Of a DNA stretch of 64,000 bases, positions 1 through 9,158 are shown one piece after another. The notes beneath the pieces were generated by a model that was not told where the DNA came from, made no database searches, and saw nothing but the letters and a program-made list of their open reading frames with translations. This DNA is from Sphingomonas sp. 37zxx. GTDB lineage: Bacteria; Pseudomonadota; Alphaproteobacteria; Sphingomonadales; Sphingomonadaceae. Made by a program: the position numbers and the translations under genes. Each line of letters opens with the position of its first letter. Positions within the stretch are counted from its first letter, which is position 1. The stretch lies in contig NZ_JROH01000016.1 of assembly GCF_000786205.1 (NCBI RefSeq), forward strand, positions 1 through 64,000, read 5' to 3'.

Positions 1-54
1 GGCGACGATACCTCCTTCATCGCCAAACCGTAGGATTTTTCAGCAGCCTGCTAA
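1..54 (+). mobile_element. 3' end of an insertion sequence (transposase C-terminus plus terminal repeat)
   Basis: Bases 1-33 read in frame 1 as ten residues ending GDDTSFIAKP and a TAG stop, too short to identify. They are followed at about 36-54 by TTTTTCAGCAGCCTGCTAA, which resembles the terminal inverted repeats of common DDE-type insertion sequences. At base 55 the sequence becomes catalase coding sequence in mid-gene, so the element end is placed at 54/55. The IS family is not determined because the rest of the element lies outside the window. Confidence 0.55.
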
Positions 55-863
<809 letters not shown>

Positions 864-906
864 GCTTGCGGCGGTCGTGTCGGGAGAAATTGGCTCAAGC
901 GAGCCG

Positions 907-1112
907 GTCCTTCGATACGCCGCTTCGACGGGCTCAGCGGCTACTCAAGACGAACGGACGGGAATTGGGGCAACGGCGACGCCTCCTCCTCCGTTCGTCC
1001 TGAGTAGGGGCTGAGCGAAGGCGAAGACCCGTATCGAAGGGATATTGCCCCAAGCGGGCCGCTCCTTCGAGACGCCATCTCGACAAGCTCAATGGCTACT
1101 CAGGACGAACGG
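907..1112. repeat. Three copies of a ~50-bp sphingomonad-type intergenic repeat
   Basis: Copies lie at 907-956 (+), 991-1040 (inverted) and 1063-1112 (+). Each has one end like TCCTTCGAKACGCC and the other like ACTCARGACGAACGG, around a core close to TCGACAAGCTCA. The inverted middle copy can pair with either neighbour, giving large alternative stem-loops just downstream of the uvrD stop. Similar elements are common between genes in sphingomonads. They may act as mRNA 3' ends. The remaining bases of the 864-1128 gap show nothing else. Confidence 0.75.
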
Positions 1113-1128
1113 TTGCGGGAAGGCCGCC

Positions 1129-3420
1129 TCACCCCACCGTCACAAAGCTATCCATTACCCGCTTGCGGCCGGCAGTCTCGAAGTCGATCTCCAGCTTGTT
1201 GCCCTCGATCAGCGCGACGCTGCCATAGCCAAATTTCTGGTGGAATACGCGCAAGCCGACCGAAACGTCGCCGCGCCCCTTGTTTCCAAGGCTCACCGCC
1301 GACGCTCGCACTTCGATGATCCTTGTCGGCTCGCGGACGAACGTCCCGGTCGACGCCGCGCGCTGCCAGCCCGGCCCGCGCCCCGATCCGCGCGCCACGT
1401 CGGAAAACGGATCGCCTTTCTCGCTCCAATTGGCGCGCCACAGGCTTTCGCCGCCGGACATCGTCGTTTCGGCTTCGATATGCTCAGGCGGCAGCTCCTC
1501 GACGAAGCGCGAGGGCAGGCTCGACGTCCATTGGCCATAAATTCGCCGGTTGGCGGCGTGGAGGATCGTCGCCTTCCGCCGCGCGCGGGTGATTGCGACA
1601 TAGGCGAGGCGGCGTTCCTCCTCGAGGCTCGCCAGCCCGCCTTCGTCGAGCGCGCGCTGCGAGGGGAAGATGCCTTCCTCCCAGCCGACCAGGAACACCG
1701 TGTCGTATTCCAGGCCCTTGGCGGCGTGGATCGTCATGATCGTCACCTGCGCGTCCTGCTGGCGATTCTCATTGTCCATCACCAGGCTGACATGCTCGAG
1801 GAATGCGCCGAGGCTTTCATATTCCTCCATCGCGCGCACCAGTTCGGTGAGGTTTTCGAGCCTGCCCGCCGCCTCGGCTGATTTCTCGGCCTGGAGCATC
1901 GCGGTATAGCCGCTTTCGTCGAGCAATTGCCGCGCCAGTTCGGCATGCGGCAATTCGCCCGCCATCGCGCGCCAGCGTGCCATGTCGCCCACGAGGTTGC
2001 CGAGCGAGCGCCGCGCCTGCGGGGTCAGTTCGTCGGTGTCGAGGATCCGCGCGGCGGCGGTGGTGAGCGGAATGCCCTCGGCGCGCGCGAGCTGGTGGAC
2101 CTTCTGCACCGCCTTGTCGCCCAGGCCGCGCTTGGGGACATTGACGATTCGTTCAAACGCCAGATCGTCGGCGGGCTGCGAGACGACGCGCAGATATGCC
2201 AGCGCATCGCGAATTTCGGCGCGTTCATAAAAGCGGAAGCCGCCGACGATTCGATAGGGCATGCCGATCGCGATGAAGCGATCCTCGAACTCGCGAGTCT
2301 GGTGCTGTGCGCGGACCAGGATCGCGAAGTCGTTTAGCGACAATCCGCCCTCTCCGTTTCTTGGGCGCATCTCGCCCTCGATCTGCTCGCCGACGCGGCG
2401 CGCTTCCTCGGGGCCATCCCACACCCCGACGACGCGGACCTTCTCACCCTCATTCGCTTCGGTCCACAAAGTCTTGCCGAGGCGCCCGCCATTATGCGCG
2501 ATCACCCCTGATGCGGCGGCAAGGATATGCCCCGTCGAACGGTAATTCTGCTCGAGCTTGATCACCGCCGCGCCGGGAAAGTCGCGCTCGAACTTCAGAA
2601 TATTCTCGACCTGCGCGCCGCGCCATGAATAGATCGACTGGTCGTCATCGCCCACACAGCACAGATTTTTGCGCGCCTGCGCCAGCAGCCGAAGCCACAG
2701 ATATTGGACGCTGTTGGTGTCCTGATATTCGTCGACCAGCATGTAACGGAAGCGCTGTTGATATTGTTCGAGCACTTCGCGATGCGTCCTGAGCAGCACC
2801 AGCGCGTGGAGCAGCAGATCGCCGAAATCGCATGCGTTGAGCGCCAGCAGCCGTGCCTGATAGGCGGCGTACAGCTCCTGGCCCCGGCCATTGGCGAATA
2901 ATTCGGCCTCGCCCGCGTCGAGGTCCTTGGGGGTCATCCCCTTGTTCTTCCACCCGTCGATCAGCCCGCCCAGCTGGCGCGCGGGCCAGCGTTTCTCGTC
3001 GAGATCGGCGGCGGCGATCAGCTGCTTCAACAGGCGCAACTGGTCGTCGGTGTCGAGGATGGTGAAATTGCTCTGCAGCCCGATCAGCTCGGCATGGCGG
3101 CGTACCATCTTGGCACCGATCGAATGAAAGGTGCCCAGCCACGGCATCCCCTCGACCGCGTCGCCCACCAGCCGCCCGACTCGCTCGCGCATCTCGCGCG
3201 CGGCCTTGTTGGTGAAGGTGACCGCCAGGATCTCCGACGGCCATGCCTTGCGGGTGTAGAGCAGGTGGGCCAGCCGCGCGGTGAGCGCCGCGGTTTTGCC
3301 GGTGCCAGCGCCCGCAAGCACCAGCACCGGGCCGTCGGTGGTGAGCACCGCCTGGCGCTGCGGTGTGTTCAGGCCGCGCAGATAGGGCGGATCGTCGAGG
3401 CTTGGTTGGGGTAGCGACAT
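1129..3420 (-). CDS. uvrD: ATP-dependent DNA helicase UvrD/PcrA type (superfamily 1)
   Basis: 3'-5' DNA helicase for nucleotide excision and mismatch repair and for clearing recombination intermediates; cytoplasmic. The 763-residue product has the SF1A motif order: Q-motif region LNTPQRQAV, Walker A GAGTGKT at residues 37-43, motif Ia TFTNKAAREM, motif II VDEYQDTN, motif III GDDDQSIYSWRGA, motif IV KLEQNYRST, motif V TIHAAKGLEYD and motif VI YVAITRARR. The C-terminal part (RVFHQKFGYGSVALIEGNKLEIDFE) is the PcrA/UvrD Tudor-like domain. The start is ATG at 3418-3420, giving MSLPQPSLDD. A further in-frame ATG 25 codons upstream adds a basic, non-conserved stretch and is less likely. Single gene, divergent from the GFA gene. 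Confidence 0.95.
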   Translation of the reverse strand: MSLPQPSLDDPPYLRGLNTPQRQAVLTTDGPVLVLAGAGTGKTAALTARLAHLLYTRKAWPSEILAVTFTNKAAREMRERVGRLVGDAVEGMPWLGTFHSIGAKMVRRHAELIGLQSNFTILDTDDQLRLLKQLIAAADLDEKRWPARQLGGLIDGWKNKGMTPKDLDAGEAELFANGRGQELYAAYQARLLALNACDFGDLLLHALVLLRTHREVLEQYQQRFRYMLVDEYQDTNSVQYLWLRLLAQARKNLCCVGDDDQSIYSWRGAQVENILKFERDFPGAAVIKLEQNYRSTGHILAAASGVIAHNGGRLGKTLWTEANEGEKVRVVGVWDGPEEARRVGEQIEGEMRPRNGEGGLSLNDFAILVRAQHQTREFEDRFIAIGMPYRIVGGFRFYERAEIRDALAYLRVVSQPADDLAFERIVNVPKRGLGDKAVQKVHQLARAEGIPLTTAAARILDTDELTPQARRSLGNLVGDMARWRAMAGELPHAELARQLLDESGYTAMLQAEKSAEAAGRLENLTELVRAMEEYESLGAFLEHVSLVMDNENRQQDAQVTIMTIHAAKGLEYDTVFLVGWEEGIFPSQRALDEGGLASLEEERRLAYVAITRARRKATILHAANRRIYGQWTSSLPSRFVEELPPEHIEAETTMSGGESLWRANWSEKGDPFSDVARGSGRGPGWQRAASTGTFVREPTRIIEVRASAVSLGNKGRGDVSVGLRVFHQKFGYGSVALIEGNKLEIDFETAGRKRVMDSFVTVG

Positions 3421-3524
3421 CGGTGAACAGGTAGGGAACGGCACGCGGCGGGGCAAGCGTTTCGGGATTGGCGCTGGCGGATTGCGGTGGTACACAACGC
3501 GAACATCAGCGTTGGGAGTGGGTG

Positions 3525-3923
3525 ATGCTGACCGGACGATGCCATTGCGGTGCGATTTCCTATGTAATGCTGGCGCAGGTGCTGCACCACGCGCTTTGCC
3601 ATTGCGCCGATTGCCGGCGATCGGCTGGCGCGCCGATGGTGGGGTGGGCGATGCTGCCCGCCGACCAGTTGCAGGTTAGCGGCGAGCCAAAGAGCTATGC
3701 CTCATCGGCCGATGCTCGCCGCGAATTTTGCGGCAATTGCGGCACCGGGCTGTTCTATCGCAACGAAGCGATGCTGCCGGGGCTGGTCGACGTCCAGACC
3801 GCGACTCTCGACGATCCCGACGCGATCCCGGCGCAATCGCACATCCAGGTCGCCGAGCGGATCGGCTGGATGCAGGGTGTCGAGGCATTGCCGGCGTTCG
3901 AGCGCTTTCCGCCGTTCGAATGA
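3525..3923 (+). CDS. GFA/CENP-V family zinc protein
   Basis: A 132-residue single-domain protein of the GFA (glutathione-dependent formaldehyde-activating, Mss4-like) fold. Zinc-binding cysteines are visible as GRCHCG (Cys6, Cys8), CHCADCR (Cys25, Cys27, Cys30) and FCGNCG (Cys69, Cys72), the expected set for this family. Substrates of most family members are unknown, and the formaldehyde link is weak outside a few cases. The start at 3525 (MLTGRCHCG) is chosen because it begins the domain and has GGGAG about 8 bases upstream. It is probably transcribed alone or with the ThuA-domain gene 40 bases downstream. Confidence 0.8.
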   Translation: MLTGRCHCGAISYVMLAQVLHHALCHCADCRRSAGAPMVGWAMLPADQLQVSGEPKSYASSADARREFCGNCGTGLFYRNEAMLPGLVDVQTATLDDPDAIPAQSHIQVAERIGWMQGVEALPAFERFPPFE

Positions 3924-3963
3924 TCCGGACGCCTGACACCATTCATTGAAAGGAATATCCTGT

Positions 3964-4707
3964 ATGCCGTTGTACCGGCTGGTGTTGTTGGTCCTGTCGA
4001 TCCTGTTGCTGCCGACCGACGCTTTCGCCGCGCCGGCGCGCGTGCTGGTTTTTTCGCATACCACCGGATACCGCCATGCCTCGATCGAGGCGGGGATTGC
4101 GGCGTTCAAGCGGCTGGGGGCGCAGCGTGATTTCACCGTCATCGCCAGTGAAGACCCGGCGATCTTCAGCACGCAAAGGCTGAAGGACGTCGATGCGATC
4201 GTTTTTCTGAGCAGCACGACCAATCCCGCCGATGCTTCGTCGGAGTGGCTGGTGGGCGACCGGCGGGCGGCGCTCCAGGCGTTCGTGCGCGGCGGCGGCG
4301 GGATCGTCGGGGTGCATGGGGCTGCAGATTCGCATCTGTTCTGGCCCTGGTATGGGCAGATGATCGGCGGCTGGTTCGAGCGTCATCCAGAGGGAACGCC
4401 GGTTGGCGCGGTGACGGTCACGGATGCGTCGCATCCGGCGAACCATAATCTGGCCAAAGCCGCGCGGCGCGCCGACGAATGGTATTATTTCAAGGATTTC
4501 GACCCAAGGGTCGATTTGCTGGCGACGGTCGACTCGGTATCGATTGGCGAGAAGGACATCAATCCGAACCCGGTGGCCTGGGCGCATGAATTCGAAGGTG
4601 GGCGGGTATTCTACACCGCGATGGGCCATAGTGATGAGAGCTATAGCGAGCCTTGGTATTTGCAACATCTGGCGGCGGGCATCGATTGGGCACTTCGCCG
4701 CCGATAG
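3964..4707 (+). CDS. Exported ThuA-domain protein
   Basis: A protein of about 247 residues with an N-terminal signal peptide (hydrophobic LVLLVLSILLLP, likely cleavage after FAA), so periplasmic. The mature part is a ThuA-like domain of the class-I glutamine amidotransferase fold: VLVFSHTTGYRHASI, a central GGGGIVGVHGAAD with the signature HGA and a C-terminal GGRVFYTAMGHSDESY. ThuA-domain proteins are linked to sugar metabolism, often beside dehydrogenases, but the reaction is not established for most. The start at 3964 is preferred over 3946 because AAAGGA lies 9-10 bases upstream and the signal peptide then begins normally. Confidence 0.8.
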   Translation: MPLYRLVLLVLSILLLPTDAFAAPARVLVFSHTTGYRHASIEAGIAAFKRLGAQRDFTVIASEDPAIFSTQRLKDVDAIVFLSSTTNPADASSEWLVGDRRAALQAFVRGGGGIVGVHGAADSHLFWPWYGQMIGGWFERHPEGTPVGAVTVTDASHPANHNLAKAARRADEWYYFKDFDPRVDLLATVDSVSIGEKDINPNPVAWAHEFEGGRVFYTAMGHSDESYSEPWYLQHLAAGIDWALRRR

Positions 4708-4710
4708 AAG

Positions 4711-4878
4711 CTACACCGCCGGACGGAGATACTCGCTGACCTTATGCGTCAGCGAGTCCCAGCGCTCGCCGATCGAATGGTCATTTCTGCCATCGGGCTG
4801 GACGAACGCCAGCAGCAGTCCGGCACCGGCCACCATCAACAAGGCGGTCCCTATCCGATATGTTCGTTTCCTGGCCAT
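4711..4878 (-). CDS. Small single-pass membrane protein, unknown
   Basis: A 55-residue ORF starting MARKRTYRIGTA, with basic N-terminus, one transmembrane stretch (ALLMVAGAGLLLAFV, about residues 12-26) and an outward or periplasmic tail containing SIGERWDSLTHKVSEYL. I do not recognise it. The start is the ATG at 4876-4878, with a weak GGGAAA upstream; another ATG 13 codons earlier is possible. It converges on the ThuA-domain gene (3 bases between stops). A perfect hairpin overlaps its 3' end, which could mean the ORF is chance, but the layout is typical of a real small membrane protein. Confidence 0.45.
   Translation of the reverse strand: MARKRTYRIGTALLMVAGAGLLLAFVQPDGRNDHSIGERWDSLTHKVSEYLRPAV
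4731..4757. terminator. Perfect 10-bp hairpin after the ThuA-domain gene
   Basis: ACTCGCTGAC at 4731-4740 pairs exactly with GTCAGCGAGT at 4748-4757 around a 7-base loop, 23 bases after the ThuA-gene stop. No T-run follows. The hairpin lies inside the 3' end of the small leftward ORF, so it may serve both strands. Confidence 0.5.
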
Positions 4879-5000
4879 CGCCGTTTCCCATCGCGCTATC
4901 ACCGTTGATTGCATTATAGCATCGAGGCTTAGCGGATGATGAACCTGGCAGCAGGTAATCGGGCGAACGGACCGCCGGGGCCGGTTCCCCGGTAGCCCAG

Positions 5001-5564
5001 CTACTCGTGCGGTTCGGGCGACGCGGCCATTGCGGGCCTTAGCAAGGTGAGCTTCGCCTTGCCGTGCTTGCGTTCGGCGTCGATTTCGAAGCCGGCGACC
5101 TCGACCTTTTCTGTATGGCCGGTCTCGATGCTGATCCAGGTGGCGGGGCCGACCCAGCCGAGCCGCTGAAGCCGGTCGAGCGCCACCACCCCCGCGCCGG
5201 TGCCGTAGGGCGGGTCCATCAAGATCACGTCGAGCGGCTTTACCGCCGGCCCGAGCGTCAGCACTGATTGCGCGCGGATGTCGGGCTTCACCCCCAATTT
5301 GGTCGCGTTGGTCCGCAATGCGTCGAGCGCGGCCTTGTCCTGTTCGACGAACAGGCACGATGCCGCACCGCGCGACAGCGCCTCGAAACCGAGTGCGCCC
5401 GATCCCGCGAACAGATCGGCGACGGCCAATTCCTCGAAGCTGCCGAGGCGGCTTGCGAGCATCGAGAACAACGCCTCGCGCACCCGATCGGCAGTGGGGC
5501 GGGTGTCTTCGCCCTTGGGCGCGACGAGTGGACGGCCGCGATACAGCCCTGAAATGATACGCAT
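5001..5564 (-). CDS. rsmD: 16S rRNA (guanine(966)-N(2))-methyltransferase RsmD
   Basis: SAM-dependent methyltransferase that modifies G966 of 16S rRNA in the assembling 30S subunit. The 187-residue product matches the family length. It has the N-terminal MRIISGLYRGRPLVAPKG, the conserved RPTADRVREALFSML, the SAM-binding VADLFAGSGALGFEALSRGA and the catalytic DPPYG motif (MDPPYGTGAGV, about residues 116-126). It starts 5 bases after the stop of the pseudouridine synthase gene, so the two rRNA-modification genes form an operon. Confidence 0.95.
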   Translation of the reverse strand: MRIISGLYRGRPLVAPKGEDTRPTADRVREALFSMLASRLGSFEELAVADLFAGSGALGFEALSRGAASCLFVEQDKAALDALRTNATKLGVKPDIRAQSVLTLGPAVKPLDVILMDPPYGTGAGVVALDRLQRLGWVGPATWISIETGHTEKVEVAGFEIDAERKHGKAKLTLLRPAMAASPEPHE

Positions 5565-5569
5565 GATGT

Positions 5570-6862
5570 TCAGCCCTTACGCGAACGATTGCCGCCACCG
5601 GGGCGCTTGGGTGCCGGGCCACGCGGGCCGGTCGGGGTACGCGGGCCGGCCGAGGTGCGCGGGCTGGCGGAAGCGCGCGGTGCGGCGGGAGGACGCGAGG
5701 GGCGGGCAGTGCCGGTATTTCGCTTGGGCTTGGGGGCAAGCATGCGGCGGTCGGTTTCCATCTGTTCGGTGCGTTCGGCCTTGGCGCGCGCACGAGCGTT
5801 GCGCGCGCGATCGGCGGGGGTGAGCGGGGCGCTGGTGCGCTCGATCCGCTCGTCGCGGCGATCGCTCGCACCAGGGCGCTCGGGACGCCCGGGGCGGGGG
5901 GCCTCGACCGCATAGGTCGGGGTTCTTGGCGGACGCGGTGAGGCGGGGGCCGAAACCTTGCGACGGCCTTCGGGTTCGCGGCGTGCGGGGGCAGGGGCCG
6001 GTGCAAGCTCGATCGGGCGGGCCTTTTGCGCGCGCGGTTTGATGTCGAGTGGTTGGTCGCTGCGTGCGGCGGCGGGCAGCTTCAGCTCGCGGCGGAACGC
6101 GACCAGATCATGCTGGCGAATCTCGTCGACCATCCCGGCGGGCATATTGGCCAGCGGGATCGGCCCATAGCTGGTGCGGATCAACCGCGAGACTTGTAGC
6201 CCCAGATATTCTAGCACGCGCCGCACTTCCCGGTTCTTGCCCTCGGTCAGCGTCATTTCGATCCAGGTATTGGCCCCGGTGCGCCGTTCCAAATTGGCGT
6301 CGATCGAGCCATAGCGAACACCTTCGATCTCGACCCCTTCGATCAGGTCTTCGAGCTGCGCTTGGCTGACGCTGCCATAGGCGCGCGCGCGATAAGTGCG
6401 CTTCACGCCGGTCGCGGGCAGCTCGAGCTGGCGCTTCAATTCGCCATCGGTGGTGAGCAGCAGCAGCCCTTCGGTATTGAGATCGAGCCGACCCACCGGA
6501 ATCACGCGCGGCAGATCGCGCGGCAATTTGTCGTAGATTGTCGGGCGGCCCTTGGGATCGCGCTCGGCGGTGAGCAGGCCCGGCGGCTTGTGATAGCGAA
6601 ACAGCCGGGCGGGTTCGGCGGCTGCGACCGGGTTGCCGTCGACCGTCACGCCGCGAAGCGAAGTGATGATCGTGGCCGCAGTTTCCAGCGGAACACCGTC
6701 GATTGCGATCCGCCGCTCTTCGATCATGCGTTCGATCTCGCGACGCGACGCGATTCCGGCACGGGCCAGCAGTTTGGCGATACGTTGCCCCTCTTTGGGG
6801 CCGTCTTTGGGATTGGTTTGTGACACCAGGGCGCTGATAGTCGAAGCTGGGCCGCGCGGCAA
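5570..6862 (-). CDS. RsuA/RluB-family rRNA pseudouridine synthase with long Arg/Pro-rich tail
   Basis: Isomerises uridine to pseudouridine in ribosomal RNA. It has an S4 RNA-binding domain (QRIAKLLARAGIASRREIE, about residues 25-70) followed by the catalytic domain with GRLDLNTEGLLLLT, whose Asp is the catalytic residue, and the family motif EGKNREVRR. The catalytic part resembles RluB (23S U2605), but RsuA/RluE specificity cannot be excluded. After about residue 265 comes a ~165-residue low-complexity tail rich in Arg, Pro, Ala and Gly, probably disordered and RNA-binding. Such tails are frequent in alphaproteobacterial members. The exact start is uncertain: MPRGPAST may be replaced by a nearby downstream codon. 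Confidence 0.88.
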   Translation of the reverse strand: MPRGPASTISALVSQTNPKDGPKEGQRIAKLLARAGIASRREIERMIEERRIAIDGVPLETAATIITSLRGVTVDGNPVAAAEPARLFRYHKPPGLLTAERDPKGRPTIYDKLPRDLPRVIPVGRLDLNTEGLLLLTTDGELKRQLELPATGVKRTYRARAYGSVSQAQLEDLIEGVEIEGVRYGSIDANLERRTGANTWIEMTLTEGKNREVRRVLEYLGLQVSRLIRTSYGPIPLANMPAGMVDEIRQHDLVAFRRELKLPAAARSDQPLDIKPRAQKARPIELAPAPAPARREPEGRRKVSAPASPRPPRTPTYAVEAPRPGRPERPGASDRRDERIERTSAPLTPADRARNARARAKAERTEQMETDRRMLAPKPKRNTGTARPSRPPAAPRASASPRTSAGPRTPTGPRGPAPKRPGGGNRSRKG

Positions 6863-6967
6863 AAAGATTGCGACGAGGATCGTTGGGTCGATCGCCCGGT
6901 CGGTGTAAGGAATGCTGCGATCGACCGGCGAGCTGTTGCCGGAGTCGCGTAGGAAACGAGATCAGAG

Positions 6968-7399
6968 ATGTTGTTCGGGAGGAAGAAGCGGCGGATTACG
7001 CGCGTCCTTATCGTCGAGGACGAGCCGCTGGTTGCGTTTGATACCGAACATTTCCTGACCGCCGAGGGGTTTCAGATTGTCGGCACGCTCGACAGTGTTG
7101 CCGATGCAACGGCGGTGCTGGCGGCAGACGGCGATGTCCATCTGGTCCTGGTCGATTTGAAACTGGCCGATGGCAGCGGGATCGACGTCGCGCGCGCGGC
7201 GGGCGGTCGCGGTGTGCCGGTGCTGTTCGTCACGGGTAGCTGCCCCACCGAAGCAAAGGATCTGGCCGCCGGTTGCCTGGCCAAGCCCTATCCCCAGCGT
7301 GATCTGTTGTTGGCGATCCGCGCGATCGAGGCGGTGTTGGGCGGCGATACGCCCAAAAAGCTGCCCGCAAGCCTTGCCCTATTCGCCCGCGCCGCCTGA
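6968..7399 (+). CDS. Stand-alone response-regulator receiver protein
   Basis: A 143-residue protein consisting of one CheY-like receiver domain. The acidic pocket is VEDEP (Glu17, Asp18), the phospho-acceptor is Asp63 (LVLVDLKLADGSG), the switch residue Thr89 (LFVTG) and the conserved Lys106 (LAKPY). No output domain follows, so it acts through protein contacts or as a phosphate relay. The start ATG at 6968 has AGAGATG-type weak spacing upstream. It is monocistronic and divergent from the pseudouridine synthase gene; no histidine kinase lies next to it. Confidence 0.85.
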   Translation: MLFGRKKRRITRVLIVEDEPLVAFDTEHFLTAEGFQIVGTLDSVADATAVLAADGDVHLVLVDLKLADGSGIDVARAAGGRGVPVLFVTGSCPTEAKDLAAGCLAKPYPQRDLLLAIRAIEAVLGGDTPKKLPASLALFARAA

Positions 7400-7487
7400 C
7401 ATATCCCGCCGGCGGCAAACGGTTCGGCGTGTTGGTGGCTATCCTTCTGCGTGCGTTCGACTAGGTTTGCCGCGATCATAGCGGGGA

Positions 7488-9158
7488 TTGACGTTGGACG
7501 ATAAGTTGAAGGGGTTTGCACTGGTGCGGGCGGCGGTGCGGAACCGCAAGACGACGGCGATGCTGGTGCTGGGCTTTGGATCGGGCCTGCCCTTCGTGCT
7601 GCTGATCGGCACGTTGAATGCGTGGCTTGGCGAACTGCAGGTCAGCTTGGCGACGATCGGCGTGCTGTCGTGGATCGGGCTTGCCTATGCCTTCAAATTC
7701 CTGTGGTCGCCGCTGGTCGATCGCGCGCAATTGCCGCTGTTGTCGCGGCTGGGGCGCAGGCGATCCTGGCTGGTGCTGTGCCAGGGGGCGCTGGCGATCC
7801 TGCTGTGGATGCTCGCTGCTACCGATCCGCTGACCGCGATGGGCAGCTTTGCCGCGACCGCGGTGATCGCGGCGTTCCTGTCGGCGACGCAAGACGTGGT
7901 GATGGATGCGTGGCGGATCGAGATTGCCGACGAGGCGGCGACGGTCGATCTGCTTTCGGCAGTATATCAGCTCGGCAACCGACTGGCGGCGCTGTCGGGC
8001 GGCGCGCTGGCGCTGGTGCTGGCGGCACGGCTTAGCTGGCCGACGGTGTATTTCGGCATGGGTTTCGCCATGCTCGGGGTGCTGGCGATGACGCTGTTCA
8101 CCCCCGAGATCAAACGCGATCTGGAGGAGGAGCGCTCGCCGCTCGCCGGCCATGCGGTGCCGCGTCCGCGTGAGCGGGCGATCGCGCTCGGCATCGTCGC
8201 GCTGTGCTGGAGCTGGGCGATCATCACGCTTGGCAGCTTCATGGTGACCGCGCTGCGGCCGCCGGTGCCGGGCGAGACGCCGGCATCGGCGGGCGTGTTT
8301 ACCCAGACGATGGGACCGTGGATCATCCTGGCAACGGTCATCCTGCCGGCGCTGATTGCTGGCTGGACCAACCGTCTGCCGCATATCGACGGTGCCGATC
8401 AACAGCGCCAGGGCGCGCTGCAAACCACCGCCAATCATTGCTATCGCGCGTTGATCCTGCCGCTAGCCGAGATTGTGCAGCGGCTGCGCTGGGGCGCGTT
8501 CCTGGTGCTGGCGCTGATCCTGCTCTATCGGATCAGCGATTCGATCTGGGCACCGTTCGCCTTCCCCTTTTACCTCGAATATCTGCAGTATACGAACGAC
8601 GAGGTCGCGTTCGCGTCGAAGCTGTTCGGGGTCATCATGACGATCGTCGGCGTCGGCATCGGCGGGCTGATGCTGGCGACGCTGGGACGGATGCCGACCT
8701 TGCTGACGGGCGGCATCGTCGCGGCGGCATCGAACCTGCTCTATGCCGATCTGGCGATGGGCGGAAGTTGGATCGACGGCTTTGCCGGCGCGCTGATGCT
8801 CGACCAGACCGGCGTGGACCCGCGCATGCTTAGGCTGATGCTGGCGATTTCGGGGGAGAATATGGCGGGCGGCTTGGCGGGCACGGCGTTCGTCGCGTAT
8901 ATTTCGTCGATGGCGTCGCGTGAGTATAGCGCGGTGCAATTCTCGCTATTGTCGTCGATGACCTTTCTGGTTGGCGCTGTTGGCCGCGCCGCGATCGGCG
9001 AGGCGCTCGACCGGGTCGGCTATGCCCAGATTTTTCTGTTCACGACCGCGCTTGGTGGAGTGGCGGTAGTGCTGGTGCTGATCGAATGGTGGCGCGGTGC
9101 GGCGACAGACGCTGTGGTTGCGCCGGGGCCGAAAGAACCCGCAGCGACGCTTATCTGA
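7488..9158 (+). CDS. AmpG-like MFS permease
   Basis: Inner-membrane major facilitator of the AmpG family. It opens with LVLGFGSGLPFVLLIGTLNAWL, the family's first helix, and has the inter-helix motif DRAQLPLLSRLGRRRSW and the helix-5 region ATQDVVMDAWRIE. The 556 residues give about 12-14 membrane helices. AmpG imports GlcNAc-anhydro-muropeptides for cell-wall recycling, but family members also carry other cargo, so the substrate is inferred. The start is a TTG: 7488 or 7494. The second has GGGG seven bases upstream and may be the true one. The 3' end overlaps the convergent gene by 8 bases. Confidence 0.8.
   Translation: MTLDDKLKGFALVRAAVRNRKTTAMLVLGFGSGLPFVLLIGTLNAWLGELQVSLATIGVLSWIGLAYAFKFLWSPLVDRAQLPLLSRLGRRRSWLVLCQGALAILLWMLAATDPLTAMGSFAATAVIAAFLSATQDVVMDAWRIEIADEAATVDLLSAVYQLGNRLAALSGGALALVLAARLSWPTVYFGMGFAMLGVLAMTLFTPEIKRDLEEERSPLAGHAVPRPRERAIALGIVALCWSWAIITLGSFMVTALRPPVPGETPASAGVFTQTMGPWIILATVILPALIAGWTNRLPHIDGADQQRQGALQTTANHCYRALILPLAEIVQRLRWGAFLVLALILLYRISDSIWAPFAFPFYLEYLQYTNDEVAFASKLFGVIMTIVGVGIGGLMLATLGRMPTLLTGGIVAAASNLLYADLAMGGSWIDGFAGALMLDQTGVDPRMLRLMLAISGENMAGGLAGTAFVAYISSMASREYSAVQFSLLSSMTFLVGAVGRAAIGEALDRVGYAQIFLFTTALGGVAVVLVLIEWWRGAATDAVVAPGPKEPAATLI

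Noticed and set aside
4711..6006. 431-codon minus-strand ORF, Arg/Pro-rich
   Set aside because: Most of it lies in another frame of rsmD and the pseudouridine synthase gene and has shadow-like composition. Only the last 55 codons (4711-4878) look like a possible protein.
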